This document shows positions 50,576 to 59,000 of a DNA stretch of 64,000 bases, piece after piece. Made by a program: the position numbers and the translations under genes. The notes under the pieces are model-generated. The model was given only the letters and a program-made list of their open reading frames with translations, did not search any database and was not told where the DNA came from. The stretch is from assembly GCA_965261645.1 (NCBI GenBank), contig CBDHDJ010000003.1:868001-932000 (forward strand). The letters run 5' to 3'. Within the stretch, counting starts at the first letter, position 1. Each line of letters starts with the position of its first letter. The stretch is from CBDHDJ01 sp965261645 (lineage in GTDB: Bacteria > Pseudomonadota > Alphaproteobacteria > SHVV01).

Positions 50576-51241
50576 TCAGTCGGCTTCGTCCGTATCTTCC
50601 GCCTCGTCAGGGGACGGGGAAGGCGCGGTTGTGTCCGCCGCCATCTCGTCGCCCGCACCCTCAGGCGCAGGTTTCGCCTCGGCCTCAGATACGGACTTCG
50701 TCTCGGCCTCAGTCTCAGGCGTTGCAGCGGCCGCCTCGGGTTTAGCCTTCTGCTTGATCTTCCGGTCTCTTTTCCGCTTGGCTTTGCCCGTCGTTGTCAC
50801 CGATCCGCCGACTTTTTCGACCGCTGCAATGGCCGCGCTCGACGCGCCGGTCACCTCGATGGCTAGTTTGGCCGATAACTCGCCCTTGGCCAACAGGCGG
50901 ACGCCGTCGCGCGCGCGCCCGACGAGACCCGCTTCCCGTAATATGGAAATCGTCACCGGCTTTTGCGAGTCAACGCGGCCGCGATCGACCGCGGTCTGCA
51001 GGCGACCGAGATTCACGATCTCGGGGCGGGTGCCGTGAATGTTGTTGAATCCCCGTTTGGGCAAGCGGCGATTGAGCGGCATCTGGCCGCCCTCGAAACC
51101 CTTGAGCGCCACGCCACTGCGCGATTTTTGGCCTTTGTGGCCGCGGCCCGAGGTCTTGCCCACACCGGAGCCGATGCCGCGTCCGACACGGGTGGCTTTG
51201 CGCCGTGCGCCGGCGTGATCCGACAGCTCGTTGAGCCTCAT
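50576..51241 (-). CDS. rplO: 50S ribosomal protein L15 with acidic C-terminal extension
   Basis: A 221-residue L15, roughly 70 residues longer than the usual 145-160. The core MRLNELSDHAGARRKATRVG and SGRGHKGQKSRSG through VEKVGGSVT is normal. After a lysine-rich stretch (GKAKRKRDRKIKQKAK) the extension is rich in Glu, Ala, Ser and Thr and ends DEAEDTDEAD. L15 is an early assembly protein of the large subunit. The ATG at 51241 is preferred, with GGTGAGGAG spaced correctly; an ATG six bases upstream has the purines too close. Confidence 0.95.
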   Translation of the reverse strand: MRLNELSDHAGARRKATRVGRGIGSGVGKTSGRGHKGQKSRSGVALKGFEGGQMPLNRRLPKRGFNNIHGTRPEIVNLGRLQTAVDRGRVDSQKPVTISILREAGLVGRARDGVRLLAKGELSAKLAIEVTGASSAAIAAVEKVGGSVTTTGKAKRKRDRKIKQKAKPEAAAATPETEAETKSVSEAEAKPAPEGAGDEMAADTTAPSPSPDEAEDTDEAD

Positions 51242-51309
51242 CGTCATCTCCTCACCGGGCACCACCCGAGACAGGGCCCGCGCGTCCCGCCCCTTCATGC
51301 CGAGCGGCG

Positions 51310-51507
51310 CTACGCTGCACCCGTTACCTCCACGAGGTGCCTGACCTTATCGATCATGCCGCGCACCGCTGGCGTGTCCTCGAGCTCTCTGGTCCGGTGC
51401 ATCTTGTTGAGCCCAAGCCCGATCAGCGTAGCGCGCTGATCCGCTGGCCGGCCAATGGGGCTGCGGATCTGCGTGACCTTGATCTTGGGCGCATCCGCCT
51501 CAGCCAT
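51310..51507 (-). CDS. rpmD: 50S ribosomal protein L30
   Basis: A 65-residue L30. The pattern IKVTQIRSPIGRPADQRATLIGLGLNK and the VRHLVEV end are standard. Its start lies inside rpsE (eight-base overlap), so translation is probably coupled. The 68-base gap to rplO is longer than neighbouring gaps. Confidence 0.95.
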   Translation of the reverse strand: MAEADAPKIKVTQIRSPIGRPADQRATLIGLGLNKMHRTRELEDTPAVRGMIDKVRHLVEVTGAA

Positions 51508-52063
51508 CGTTCGCCTCCTCGGCCGCCTCGGCGTCCGCCTGACCCTTACGGCTGCCCAACAGCTCGCTCACCTTCTTGCCGCGCCGGGCCGCCACCTCGC
51601 GCGGCGACAGCATGCTCCCGAGCGCCTGAAAGGTGGCCTTGACCATATTGTACGGATTGGAACTGCCGATCGACTTCGCCACCACATCCTGCACGCCCAG
51701 GGTCTCGAACACCGCGCGCATCGGCCCACCCGCAATGATCCCGGTACCCGGCGGCGCGGCCCGCATCACGACCTTGCCGGCGCCGAATTTACCGGTGACG
51801 TCATAGTGCAGCGTGCGACCTTCGCGCAGCGGAACGCGGATCACCTGGCGTTTGGCCGCCTCGGTCGCCTTGCGAATCGCCTCGGGCACCTCGCGCGCCT
51901 TGCCGCTGCCATACCCCACGCGGCCCTTCTGATCGCCCACCACAACGAGCGCAGCGAAGCCGAACCGACGCCCGCCTTTGACCACCTTTGCGACCCGGTT
52001 GATGCTCACCAGTTTGTCGACCAGATCGCCTTCCGTTCGTTCCGCCGCTGCGCCACGTGCCAT
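51500..52063 (-). CDS. rpsE: 30S ribosomal protein S5
   Basis: A 187-residue S5, involved in decoding fidelity and mRNA unwinding. The double-stranded RNA-binding part DLVDKLVSINRVAKVVKGGRR and the glycine-rich KVVMRAAPPGTGIIAGGPMR are conserved, with a basic alphaproteobacterial C-terminus (REVAARRGKKVSELLGSRKG). It starts 17 bases after rplR and overlaps rpmD. Confidence 0.97.
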   Translation of the reverse strand: MARGAAAERTEGDLVDKLVSINRVAKVVKGGRRFGFAALVVVGDQKGRVGYGSGKAREVPEAIRKATEAAKRQVIRVPLREGRTLHYDVTGKFGAGKVVMRAAPPGTGIIAGGPMRAVFETLGVQDVVAKSIGSSNPYNMVKATFQALGSMLSPREVAARRGKKVSELLGSRKGQADAEAAEEANDG

Positions 52064-52080
52064 GTTGCGTCCTTTGTTCC

Positions 52081-52443
52081 CTAGAACTTGAGCCCGGCCT
52101 CACGCGCGGCATCGGCGAGCGACTTTACCCGGCCGTGAAACAGATACGCGCCGCGGTCGAAGACCACATCGGATATCCCGGCGGCCTTTGCCCGCTCGGC
52201 CACCACCTTGCCGACCTCGCTCGCCGCGGACTTGTCGGAGCCCGAGGTCAGCCGCTCGCGCAAATCCTTCTCGATGCTCGACGCCGAAACCAGCGTGACG
52301 CCATTGCCGTCATCGATCACCTGCGCGTAAATATGCTTATGCGATCGAAAAACCGACAGGCGCGGTCGGGCCTGCGCTTTATTGCGCAAGTGGTGGCGAG
52401 TCCGCGCCTTGCGGCGCTCACGTAATCCTTTTGTCGTACTCAT
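52081..52443 (-). CDS. rplR: 50S ribosomal protein L18
   Basis: A 120-residue L18, which binds 5S rRNA together with L5 and L25. The basic N-terminus (ERRKARTRHHLRNKAQARPRLS), the VFRSHKHIYAQVIDD strand and the C-terminal FDRGAYLFHGRVKSLADAAREAGL are typical. It follows rplF by six bases. Confidence 0.97.
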   Translation of the reverse strand: MSTTKGLRERRKARTRHHLRNKAQARPRLSVFRSHKHIYAQVIDDGNGVTLVSASSIEKDLRERLTSGSDKSAASEVGKVVAERAKAAGISDVVFDRGAYLFHGRVKSLADAAREAGLKF

Positions 52444-52449
52444 CGGCCC

Positions 52450-52983
52450 TTACTTCTTCTTGCCTTCCTTGCGATGGATAATCTCATCGGCGTATTTGAT
52501 GCCCTTGCCCTTGTAAGGTTCCGGTTTGCGGAAGGCCCGGATTTCCGCCGCCACCTGTCCAACACGTTGCTTATCGACGCCTGACACCGAGATCGCTGTC
52601 GGACGCTCGCATTCGATCTTCACACCGTCGGGAATGGGATAGACGACATCGTGGCTGAAGCCGAGCTGCAGCTTGAGTTCCTTGCCCTCAACGGCCGCGC
52701 GATAGCCTACACCGTTGATCTCGAGATTGACTGAAAAGCCGTTCGACACGCCGATCACCATGTTGTCGACCAGCGTGCGCTGCATGCCCCAGGCTGCCCG
52801 AGCCTGCTCGGATTCCCTGCGCGGCTTGACGACGACGTGGCCGTCGCCGACCGAGGCTTCGATCTCGTCCATCAGCGTCATCGCCTGCTCGCCGAGCTTG
52901 CCTTTGACGGACACCTCCTGACCCGCCACCTCGACAGTAACGCCATCAGGGATGGGGACGGGTTTTATTCCGGTCCGTGACAT
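52450..52983 (-). CDS. rplF: 50S ribosomal protein L6
   Basis: A 177-residue L6 near the GTPase-associated centre. The start MSRTGIKPVPIPDGV, the AAVEGKELKLQLGFSH strand and the C-terminal RKPEPYKGKGIKYADEIIHRKEGKK are standard. The ATG at 52983 gives the family length; a longer frame to 53052 overlaps rpsH and was not used. Gap to rpsH is 13 bases. Confidence 0.97.
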   Translation of the reverse strand: MSRTGIKPVPIPDGVTVEVAGQEVSVKGKLGEQAMTLMDEIEASVGDGHVVVKPRRESEQARAAWGMQRTLVDNMVIGVSNGFSVNLEINGVGYRAAVEGKELKLQLGFSHDVVYPIPDGVKIECERPTAISVSGVDKQRVGQVAAEIRAFRKPEPYKGKGIKYADEIIHRKEGKKK

Positions 52984-52996
52984 CAGCCTCGCGCCC

Positions 52997-53395
52997 TCAT
53001 ATAACGTTGCACAGCACTTCGCCGCCGACGTTGGCGACGCGCGCCTCGCCATCCGACATGACCCCCTTGGGCGTCGACAGGATGGCGATACCGAGGCCGT
53101 TGCGCACCCTCGGCAGGTCCTTGATTCGCAAATACACCCGGCGGCCCGGCTTGGACACGCGGGCGATCGTCCTGATCACCGGCTCACCCTCATAGTATTT
53201 GAGCTCGATGACGAACTCCGCCTTGCCCGGTTCGGGCTCGTGGCGGTTGTAGCCGCGAATGTAGCCCTCCTTCTCGAGCACATCGAGCACGGCGCCCCGT
53301 AGTTTCGACGCCGGCGCCGCCACACTCCCCAATCGGGCACACTGGCCGTTACGAATACGGGTCAGCATGTCGCCAAGAGTGTCCGTCATCGTCAT
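52997..53395 (-). CDS. rpsH: 30S ribosomal protein S8
   Basis: A 132-residue S8, a primary 16S rRNA-binding protein and, in enterobacteria, the translational repressor of the spc operon. TDTLGDMLTRIRNGQ and the C-terminal STPKGVMSDGEARVANVGGEVLCNV with its rRNA-contact residues are intact. Two nearby in-frame ATG codons could start it; the first is used here. Autoregulation was not tested against a target structure. Confidence 0.97.
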   Translation of the reverse strand: MTMTDTLGDMLTRIRNGQCARLGSVAAPASKLRGAVLDVLEKEGYIRGYNRHEPEPGKAEFVIELKYYEGEPVIRTIARVSKPGRRVYLRIKDLPRVRNGLGIAILSTPKGVMSDGEARVANVGGEVLCNVI

Positions 53396-53408
53396 CGGCG
53401 TCTCTCCC

Positions 53409-53714
53409 CTACCAACTCGACTTCACCATGCCGGGAATCTGTCCCACAGACGCCAGGTCGCGAAGCGCGATGCGCGACATCTGCATCTTGCGATAGTTGC
53501 CCCGCGCCCGGCCGGAGACGCGACAGCGCATGCGAATGCGAACGGGCGAGGAGTTGCGGGGCAGCTCCGCCAATTTAAGACGGGCGGCAAAGCGCTCCTC
53601 CTGCGGGAGCAATTCATCCTTGGCGACCTCCTTGAGGCGTGCCCGCCGCGCGGCGAAGCGCCGGGCCAGGCGTTCCCGTTTCTTGTTCCTCTCGATTGCG
53701 CTTTTTTTTGCCAT
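53409..53714 (-). CDS. rpsN: 30S ribosomal protein S14
   Basis: A 101-residue S14 of the long, zinc-free form (no CXXC pair). The C-terminal CRVSGRARGNYRKMQMSRIALRD segment that contacts the head rRNA is conserved. The start codons include a run of eight A (in MAKKSA), a possible slippage site. It follows rplE by 23 bases. Confidence 0.97.
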   Translation of the reverse strand: MAKKSAIERNKKRERLARRFAARRARLKEVAKDELLPQEERFAARLKLAELPRNSSPVRIRMRCRVSGRARGNYRKMQMSRIALRDLASVGQIPGMVKSSW

Positions 53715-53737
53715 TGTGTTATCCCAGTGAAACCCTC

Positions 53738-54280
53738 TCAGTTCGCGAAAGGCATGCCAAAGCCCGCAAGCAGCTCGCGGGCCTCCCCGTCGGTCCTCGC
53801 GGTCGTTACGAGCACCACATCGAGCCCGCGGATTTCGTCCACCTTGTCGTAATCGATCTCCGGAAACACGATCTGCTCCTTGAGCCCGAGCGCGTAGTTG
53901 CCGCGGCCATCGAAACTGCGGCCCGAAACGCCGCGAAAATCCCGCGACCGGGGCAGGGCGATGGTGATCAGGCGGTCGAGAAACTCGTACATGCGATTGC
54001 CCCTGAGCGTGACCTTGCAGCCCACCTCCATGCCGGCGCGCAGCTTGAAGTTGGCCACCGACCGGCCCGCCTTGGTGACGATCGGTTTTTGCCCCGAAAT
54101 CGCCGTGAGGTCGGCCGCCGCGGATTCTATTTTCTTGCCGTCGCGTGTAGCCTCGCCGACCCCCATATTGAGCACGATCTTTTCGAGCTTCGGCACCTGC
54201 ATCGGGTTCGAATAGTTGAACCGCGACGTGAGAGCCGGCTTGATCGCTGTCTCGTATTGATCGCGTAATCGGGGGGTCAT
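53738..54280 (-). CDS. rplE: 50S ribosomal protein L5
   Basis: A 180-residue L5, which binds 5S rRNA and contacts P-site tRNA. FNYSNPMQVPKLEKIVLNMG, TKAGRSVANFKLRAGM and the final LLAGFGMPF are diagnostic. The ATG at 54280 is chosen; the longer open frame to 54454 overlaps rplX and lacks family sequence. Gap to rplX is 10 bases. Confidence 0.97.
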   Translation of the reverse strand: MTPRLRDQYETAIKPALTSRFNYSNPMQVPKLEKIVLNMGVGEATRDGKKIESAAADLTAISGQKPIVTKAGRSVANFKLRAGMEVGCKVTLRGNRMYEFLDRLITIALPRSRDFRGVSGRSFDGRGNYALGLKEQIVFPEIDYDKVDEIRGLDVVLVTTARTDGEARELLAGFGMPFAN

Positions 54281-54290
54281 CGGCGCAGCC

Positions 54291-54608
54291 TCACATGTCA
54301 AGCACTTCGCCGGAGCGCTTCGCGTAGCGCACCTTGCGGCCATCTTCCAGGAACCGGAAGCCGACGCGGGTCGGCTCACCCGATTTCGGATCGACCAGGG
54401 CCACACGGGATAGATCGAGCGGCGCTTCTTTTTCCACGATGCCGCCGGGCTCACCCGGCCGGGGCTTGGTGTGGCGCTTGACCATGTTGACGCCCTGGAC
54501 GATGGCGCGCCGGTCGCTGGTGAACATCCGCATGACCTCGCCCTTGCGGCCCTTGTCCCGGCCTTTGAGAACGACCACCTCGTCGCCCTTCTTGATCTTG
54601 GCCGCCAT
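54291..54608 (-). CDS. rplX: 50S ribosomal protein L24
   Basis: A 105-residue L24, an assembly initiator at the 23S rRNA 5' domain. The KOW motif region KKGDEVVVLKGRDKGRKGEV and the NMVKRHTKPRPGEPGGI stretch are conserved. The ATG at 54608 shares one base with the rplN stop; a GTG just before it is a possible but less likely start. Confidence 0.97.
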   Translation of the reverse strand: MAAKIKKGDEVVVLKGRDKGRKGEVMRMFTSDRRAIVQGVNMVKRHTKPRPGEPGGIVEKEAPLDLSRVALVDPKSGEPTRVGFRFLEDGRKVRYAKRSGEVLDM

Positions 54609-54976
54609 CACAGCACCTCCGGCGCCAGCGAAACGATCTTCATGTGGCGCTTGGCCCGCAACTCACGGCTCACAGGACCGAATATGCGCGTGCCGATGGG
54701 CTCGCCCTGCGCGTCGATCAGAACCGCGGCGTTGCGGTCGAACCGGATGGCGCTGCCATCGGGGCGGCGGATTTCCTTCGCCGTGCGAACGATGACGGCG
54801 CGATGGATATCGCCTTTGGAGACGCGTCCACGGGGGATCGCCTCCTTGACCGTGACGACGATGATGTCGCCCACCGAGGCGGTCTTGCGCTTCGAGCCAC
54901 CGAGCACTTTGATGCACTCGACCTTGCGCGCACCCGAGTTGTCCGCCACGTCAAGCCTGGTCCCAGCCTGGATCAT
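54608..54976 (-). CDS. rplN: 50S ribosomal protein L14
   Basis: A 122-residue L14 at the subunit interface (bridges B5 and B8). MIQAGTRLDVADNSGARKVE and the C-terminal RELRAKRHMKIVSLAPEVL are fully typical. The 30-base gap to rpsQ is among the longer ones in this stretch. Confidence 0.98.
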   Translation of the reverse strand: MIQAGTRLDVADNSGARKVECIKVLGGSKRKTASVGDIIVVTVKEAIPRGRVSKGDIHRAVIVRTAKEIRRPDGSAIRFDRNAAVLIDAQGEPIGTRIFGPVSRELRAKRHMKIVSLAPEVL

Positions 54977-55006
54977 CGATCTCGCGTCCGTTCCATCCCG
55001 TGGCGC

Positions 55007-55243
55007 TTACGCATCGCCCTCGATCACTTCCCAATTCTTGCGCTTGGAGACCGGCGGACACTCCCTGATCCTGACGCTCTCACCGACCTTGCAGCGATTC
55101 TCCGGATCGTGCGCATGCAGCTTGTTCGAACGGCGGATGAACTTCTTGTACATCGGGTGCATGACCCGGCGTTCGACCCTGACGACGACGGTCTTGTCCG
55201 CCGCATCGCTGACGACCACTCCTTGAAGCACACGTCTCGGCAT
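55007..55243 (-). CDS. rpsQ: 30S ribosomal protein S17
   Basis: A 78-residue S17, an OB-fold early-assembly protein. MPRRVLQGVVVSDAADKTVV and the HDPENRCKVGESVRIRECPP segment are standard. It starts 10 bases after rpmC. Confidence 0.97.
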   Translation of the reverse strand: MPRRVLQGVVVSDAADKTVVVRVERRVMHPMYKKFIRRSNKLHAHDPENRCKVGESVRIRECPPVSKRKNWEVIEGDA

Positions 55244-55253
55244 CGCTTGATCC

Positions 55254-55451
55254 TCAGGACCCCTTGGCCACAGGTTTGTTCATGACGGTCTTGATCCGGG
55301 CAATATCGTGACGCACCTCGCGGATGCGCGCGGTGTTCTCGAGCTGGCCGTTGGCCCGTTGGAAGCGCAGGTTAAACGCCTCCTTCTTGAGGTCGAGTAG
55401 CTGGTCGCGCAACTCGTCCGCGCTCTTGCCACGGAGATCCTCCACTTTCAT
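55254..55451 (-). CDS. rpmC: 50S ribosomal protein L29
   Basis: A 65-residue L29 at the exit tunnel, forming part of the docking site of trigger factor and SRP. The helical pattern LRGKSADELRDQLLDLKKEAF and RFQRANGQLENTARIREVRHD is typical. It starts three bases after rplP. Confidence 0.96.
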   Translation of the reverse strand: MKVEDLRGKSADELRDQLLDLKKEAFNLRFQRANGQLENTARIREVRHDIARIKTVMNKPVAKGS

Positions 55452-55454
55452 CGC

Positions 55455-55874
55455 CTAGAGATCCTCGCCCAGACGGCTGATGTAGCGCGTTTCGATCGGC
55501 AATTTGGCATCGCCCCGATCGAACGCCTCGCGTGCAAGTGCCGGCGAGACGCCATCGAGCTCGAACAGGATGCGCCCGGGTTTGACCCGGCACATCCAAT
55601 ATTCGGGCGCCCCCTTGCCCTTGCCCATACGCACCTCGGTGGGCTTCTGGGTCACCGGAACATCCGGGAAGATGCGAATCCACACGCGCCCCGTACGCTT
55701 GATATGGCGCGTGATGGCCCGCCGGCTGGCCTCGATCTGGCGCGCCGTGACCCGCCCGGGGCTGACTGCCTTCATGCCATAGGCGCCGAAGTTGAGAGTC
55801 GTCGCCCCCTTGGCGCGGCCGTGCAAGCGGCCCTTTTGCTGCTTGCGGTACTTGGTTCGTTTCGGGCTCAACAT
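55455..55874 (-). CDS. rplP: 50S ribosomal protein L16
   Basis: A 139-residue L16 near the A-site tRNA elbow and peptidyl transferase centre. LSPKRTKYRKQQKGRLHGRA, then RVWIRIFPDVPVTQKPTEVRMGKGKG and the ARG-type P-loop KPGRILFELDGV are conserved; the hydroxylated arginine of some bacteria lies in this region. It follows rpsC by 21 bases. Confidence 0.98.
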   Translation of the reverse strand: MLSPKRTKYRKQQKGRLHGRAKGATTLNFGAYGMKAVSPGRVTARQIEASRRAITRHIKRTGRVWIRIFPDVPVTQKPTEVRMGKGKGAPEYWMCRVKPGRILFELDGVSPALAREAFDRGDAKLPIETRYISRLGEDL

Positions 55875-55895
55875 GGTTCTTCGGCCTGTCTGCGC

Positions 55896-56576
55896 TCAAC
55901 GCGCGACCTGCTGTTCGGCCAGGTTCTTGTCCTGCGCCATCGGATCGTGGGCCATGATCTCGCCTTTGAAGATCCAGACCTTGACGCCGCAAGTGCCATA
56001 GGCGGTCCGCGCCGTGATCTCGCCATAGTCGATATCGGCGCGCAGCGTATGGAGCGGCACCCGCCCCTCGCGGTACCACTCGGTTCGGGCGATTTCCGCA
56101 CCGCCGAGTCGGCCGCCGCAGTTGATGCGGATGCCGAGCGCGCCGAGCCGCATTGCCGACTGCACGGCCCGCTTCATGGCGCGGCGGAAGGCCACACGGC
56201 GCTGCAGCTGCTGCGCGATATTCTCGGCAACCAGCCGGGCATCGATCTCAGGCTTGCGAATCTCGATGATGTTGAGGTGCACTTCGCCGTTGGTGATCTT
56301 CACCAAATCGCTGCGCAGCCTTTCGATATCGGCGCCTTTCTTGCCGATGACCACGCCCGGGCGGGCCGTGTGAATGGTCACCCGCGCCTTTTTCGCCGGC
56401 CGCTCGATCACGACGCGGCTCACACCCGCCTGACTCAGCCGATCGTGGAGATACTGGCGAATTTTCAGGTCTTCGTGCAAAAGTTCGCCATACTCCGCGC
56501 CATCTGCGTACCAGCGGGAATCCCAAGTCCGGTTGATCCCCAACCGAAGCCCGATGGGTTTGACTTTTTGGCCCAT
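55896..56576 (-). CDS. rpsC: 30S ribosomal protein S3
   Basis: A 226-residue S3 of the head, with a KH domain (HTARPGVVIGKKGADIERLR) that guards the mRNA entry channel. The N-terminal MGQKVKPIGLRLGINRTWDS and the GGRLGGAEIARTEWYREGRVPL segment are clear. The start shares one base with the rplV stop. Confidence 0.98.
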   Translation of the reverse strand: MGQKVKPIGLRLGINRTWDSRWYADGAEYGELLHEDLKIRQYLHDRLSQAGVSRVVIERPAKKARVTIHTARPGVVIGKKGADIERLRSDLVKITNGEVHLNIIEIRKPEIDARLVAENIAQQLQRRVAFRRAMKRAVQSAMRLGALGIRINCGGRLGGAEIARTEWYREGRVPLHTLRADIDYGEITARTAYGTCGVKVWIFKGEIMAHDPMAQDKNLAEQQVAR

Positions 56577-56956
56577 TACGCGGCCTCCCCTCGTTCGCGC
56601 ACCACGATTGTCAGATTGCTGAACGGCTTTTTGATGCGCCCGACACGGCCCCGCGCACGGGCGCGATAGCGTTTCATGACGAGCGCCAAGCCGACCCAGG
56701 CCTCCGCCACATAGAGACGATCGATGTCGAGCTGGTGATTGTTCTCGGCGTTGGCGATGGCCGACTGCAGGACCTTCTTCACGTCGCCGGCTATGCGGCG
56801 TTTGGAGAAGGTAAGCTCGGACATCGCCTGGTTGACGTCCTTGCCGCGAATAAGCCCGGCAATGAGGTCGAGCTTACGCGGGCTCGTGCGCAGGCGCAGC
56901 ACCGAGGCGGCGGCCTCATGCTCTGCCAAGCGGCGTGGAAAGGCCTTTTTACCCAT
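56576..56956 (-). CDS. rplV: 50S ribosomal protein L22
   Basis: A 126-residue L22, whose beta hairpin lines the exit tunnel and can carry macrolide-resistance changes. LRTSPRKLDLIAGLIRGKDV, then LYVAEAWVGLALVMKRYRARARGRVGRI are conserved and no odd change is evident in the hairpin. It follows rpsS by three bases. Confidence 0.98.
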   Translation of the reverse strand: MGKKAFPRRLAEHEAAASVLRLRTSPRKLDLIAGLIRGKDVNQAMSELTFSKRRIAGDVKKVLQSAIANAENNHQLDIDRLYVAEAWVGLALVMKRYRARARGRVGRIKKPFSNLTIVVRERGEAA

Positions 56957-56959
56957 CGC

Positions 56960-57238
56960 TCAAGCCCGCCTCGCCCGCTTGTCGCCGGCGTGGCCGTGGA
57001 AGGTTCGCGTCGGCGAAAACTCGCCGAACTTGTGACCGACCATGCCCTCCGTCACCAGCACGGGAATGAACCGGCGGCCGTTGTAGACGCCGAAGGTCAG
57101 GCCGACGAACTGCGGCAGGATAGTCGAGCGGCGCGACCAGATCCTGATCATGTCATTGCGGCTGGTGTCGCGCGCCGCCTCCGCCTTTTTCAGGACGTAG
57201 CCGTCGACGAAGGGTCCCTTCCATACAGATCGAGCCAT
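56960..57238 (-). CDS. rpsS: 30S ribosomal protein S19
   Basis: A 92-residue S19 at the top of the head. MARSVWKGPFVDGYVLKKAE and FIPVLVTEGMVGHKFGEFSPTRTFHGH are diagnostic. It lies 13 bases after rplB and 3 before rplV. Confidence 0.98.
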   Translation of the reverse strand: MARSVWKGPFVDGYVLKKAEAARDTSRNDMIRIWSRRSTILPQFVGLTFGVYNGRRFIPVLVTEGMVGHKFGEFSPTRTFHGHAGDKRARRA

Positions 57239-57251
57239 ATTCCTGTCCTGC

Positions 57252-58079
57252 CTACTTCTTCGGCCGCCGCCGGATGATAAACTTGTCGCTCCCCTTGGCG
57301 CGCCGGGTGGGCTTGCCTTTGGTCGGCTTGCCCCAGGGCGTGACAGGGTGACGGCCGCCAGACGAGCGCCCTTCGCCGCCGCCGTGCGGATGATCGACCG
57401 GGTTCATGGCGACGCCGCGGACCGAGGGCCGGCGGCCGCGCCAGCGGTTCCGCCCCGCCTTGCCGAGCTTGATGTTCTGATTGTCCGGGTTGGACACCGC
57501 GCCTACCGTCGCCATGCAGGCCGCCGGAATCATACGCTGCTCGCCCGAGGACATTCGTACCAGCGCATAACCGGCATCCTTTCCCACGAGCTGAGCATAG
57601 GTGCCGGCGGCTCTCAGGAGTTGCCCCCCCTTGCCGGGTTTCATCTCCAGGTTATGGATGATGGTGCCGACTGGGATGTTGCGCATTGGCATGGCGTTGC
57701 CCGGCTTGATATCGACCCGCTCGCCAGCGATCACCTTATCGCCCAAATTTACGCGCTGCGGCGCCAGGATGTAAGCCGAGGATCCGTCCTCGTAGTTCAC
57801 CAGGGCGATGAAGGCGGAGCGGTTGGGGTCATATTCCAGCCGTTCGATGGTGCCCGGCACGTCGAACTTGCGGCGTTTGAAATCGACCACCCGATAGCGC
57901 TGCTTGTGACCGCCACCGCGGCGGCGCATCGTCATGCGCCCGGTATTGTTCCGTCCGCCCGATTCGGCCTGGCCTTCGGTGAGCTTCTTGACCGGCTTGC
58001 CCTTCCACAGCGCGGAGCGGTCGACGAGCACGAGGCCGCGCCGGGAGGGCGTCGTCGGTCGGTAGGTCCTGAGCGCCAC
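57252..58079 (-). CDS. rplB: 50S ribosomal protein L2
   Basis: A 275-residue L2, needed for subunit association and peptidyl transferase structure. MALRTYRPTTPSRRGLV, the KQRYRVVDFKRRKFDVPGTI and the VRGVAMNPVDHPHGGGEGRS block with the functionally important histidine are present. The GTG at 58079 gives the family length and lies 10 bases after rplW; the longer frame overlaps rplW. Confidence 0.98.
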   Translation of the reverse strand: MALRTYRPTTPSRRGLVLVDRSALWKGKPVKKLTEGQAESGGRNNTGRMTMRRRGGGHKQRYRVVDFKRRKFDVPGTIERLEYDPNRSAFIALVNYEDGSSAYILAPQRVNLGDKVIAGERVDIKPGNAMPMRNIPVGTIIHNLEMKPGKGGQLLRAAGTYAQLVGKDAGYALVRMSSGEQRMIPAACMATVGAVSNPDNQNIKLGKAGRNRWRGRRPSVRGVAMNPVDHPHGGGEGRSSGGRHPVTPWGKPTKGKPTRRAKGSDKFIIRRRPKK

Positions 58080-58089
58080 GCTTCGTCCC

Positions 58090-58383
58090 CTAGATCCCGG
58101 TTGAGATATCGATGGTGCTGCCCTCTTCGAGCGTGACCATCGCCTTCTTGACGTCGGGGCGCCGCCCCTTGCGCCCGGCAAAGGTCTTCACCTTGCCTTT
58201 GGCATGCAGCGTGTTCACGGCCTTCACCTTGACCCCGAACAAGGCCTCGACGGCGGCCTTCACCTCGGCCTTGGTCGCCGACATGGCGACGCGAAACGTC
58301 ACCTGGTTCCACTCCGAGCCGCGCGTCGATTTCTCCGTGATGACGGGGCCGCGGATGACGTCGTAGTTGCGTTCCGGGTTCAT
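58090..58383 (-). CDS. rplW: 50S ribosomal protein L23
   Basis: A 97-residue L23 at the tunnel exit, the main docking point of trigger factor. VIRGPVITEKSTRGSEWNQVTFRVAMSATKAEVK shows the conserved start, and VNTLHAKGKVKTFAGRKGRRPD the central loop. The ATG overlaps the rplD stop by four bases. Confidence 0.97.
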   Translation of the reverse strand: MNPERNYDVIRGPVITEKSTRGSEWNQVTFRVAMSATKAEVKAAVEALFGVKVKAVNTLHAKGKVKTFAGRKGRRPDVKKAMVTLEEGSTIDISTGI

Positions 58384-59000
58384 TTAAGCCGCGCCTCCAG
58401 CCGTTCGACCGCCGTGCGCGTCAGCACCAGAACATCGCGGCGCAAAATGTCGTAAACGTTGGCCCCTTGCTCGTTGAGAATGTCGATGTCCGGCAAATTG
58501 GCCGCCGCCCGGCTCAAATTCTCGTCGAGTTCAGGCCCGTCGATAATCAACACCGACCGCCAGCCCAGGTCCGAGACCTTGCCGGCGAGAAGCTTGGTTT
58601 TCGGTTCGTCGAGCGCCGCCTTGTCGAGGATCGCGAGCTTGCCTTCAGCCCGCTTGTCGGAGAGCGCCATGCGTAGCCCCAGTTTGCGAATCTTCTTGGG
58701 CAGGCTATGAGCATGGCTCCGCATCACCGGCCCGAACGCCTTGGCGCCGCCACGGAACAGCGTCACCCGGCGGCTGGCATGGCGCGCGCGACCGGTGCCT
58801 TTCTGCTTCCAGATTTTCGCGCCCGAACCGCTCACCTCGTCGGGCCGTTTGGTCTTGGCCGTACCGGCACGGCGTCTGGCAAGCTGCCAGGCAACCACAC
58901 GGTGGAGAATGTCGGGCCGCGCCTTCACGCCGAACACGTCCTCAGCGAGCTCGATCGAGCCCGCGCCCTTGTTATCGAGCGTTGTCACGTCGGCCTTCAT
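58380..59000 (-). CDS. rplD: 50S ribosomal protein L4
   Basis: A 206-residue L4, which lines the exit tunnel and in enterobacteria also regulates the S10 operon. The loop region RPDEVSGSGAKIWKQKGTGRARHAS and the FRGGAKAFGPVMRSHAHSLPKK segment are conserved. The ATG at 59000 shares one base with the rplC stop (TGATG). Confidence 0.97.
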   Translation of the reverse strand: MKADVTTLDNKGAGSIELAEDVFGVKARPDILHRVVAWQLARRRAGTAKTKRPDEVSGSGAKIWKQKGTGRARHASRRVTLFRGGAKAFGPVMRSHAHSLPKKIRKLGLRMALSDKRAEGKLAILDKAALDEPKTKLLAGKVSDLGWRSVLIIDGPELDENLSRAAANLPDIDILNEQGANVYDILRRDVLVLTRTAVERLEARLK

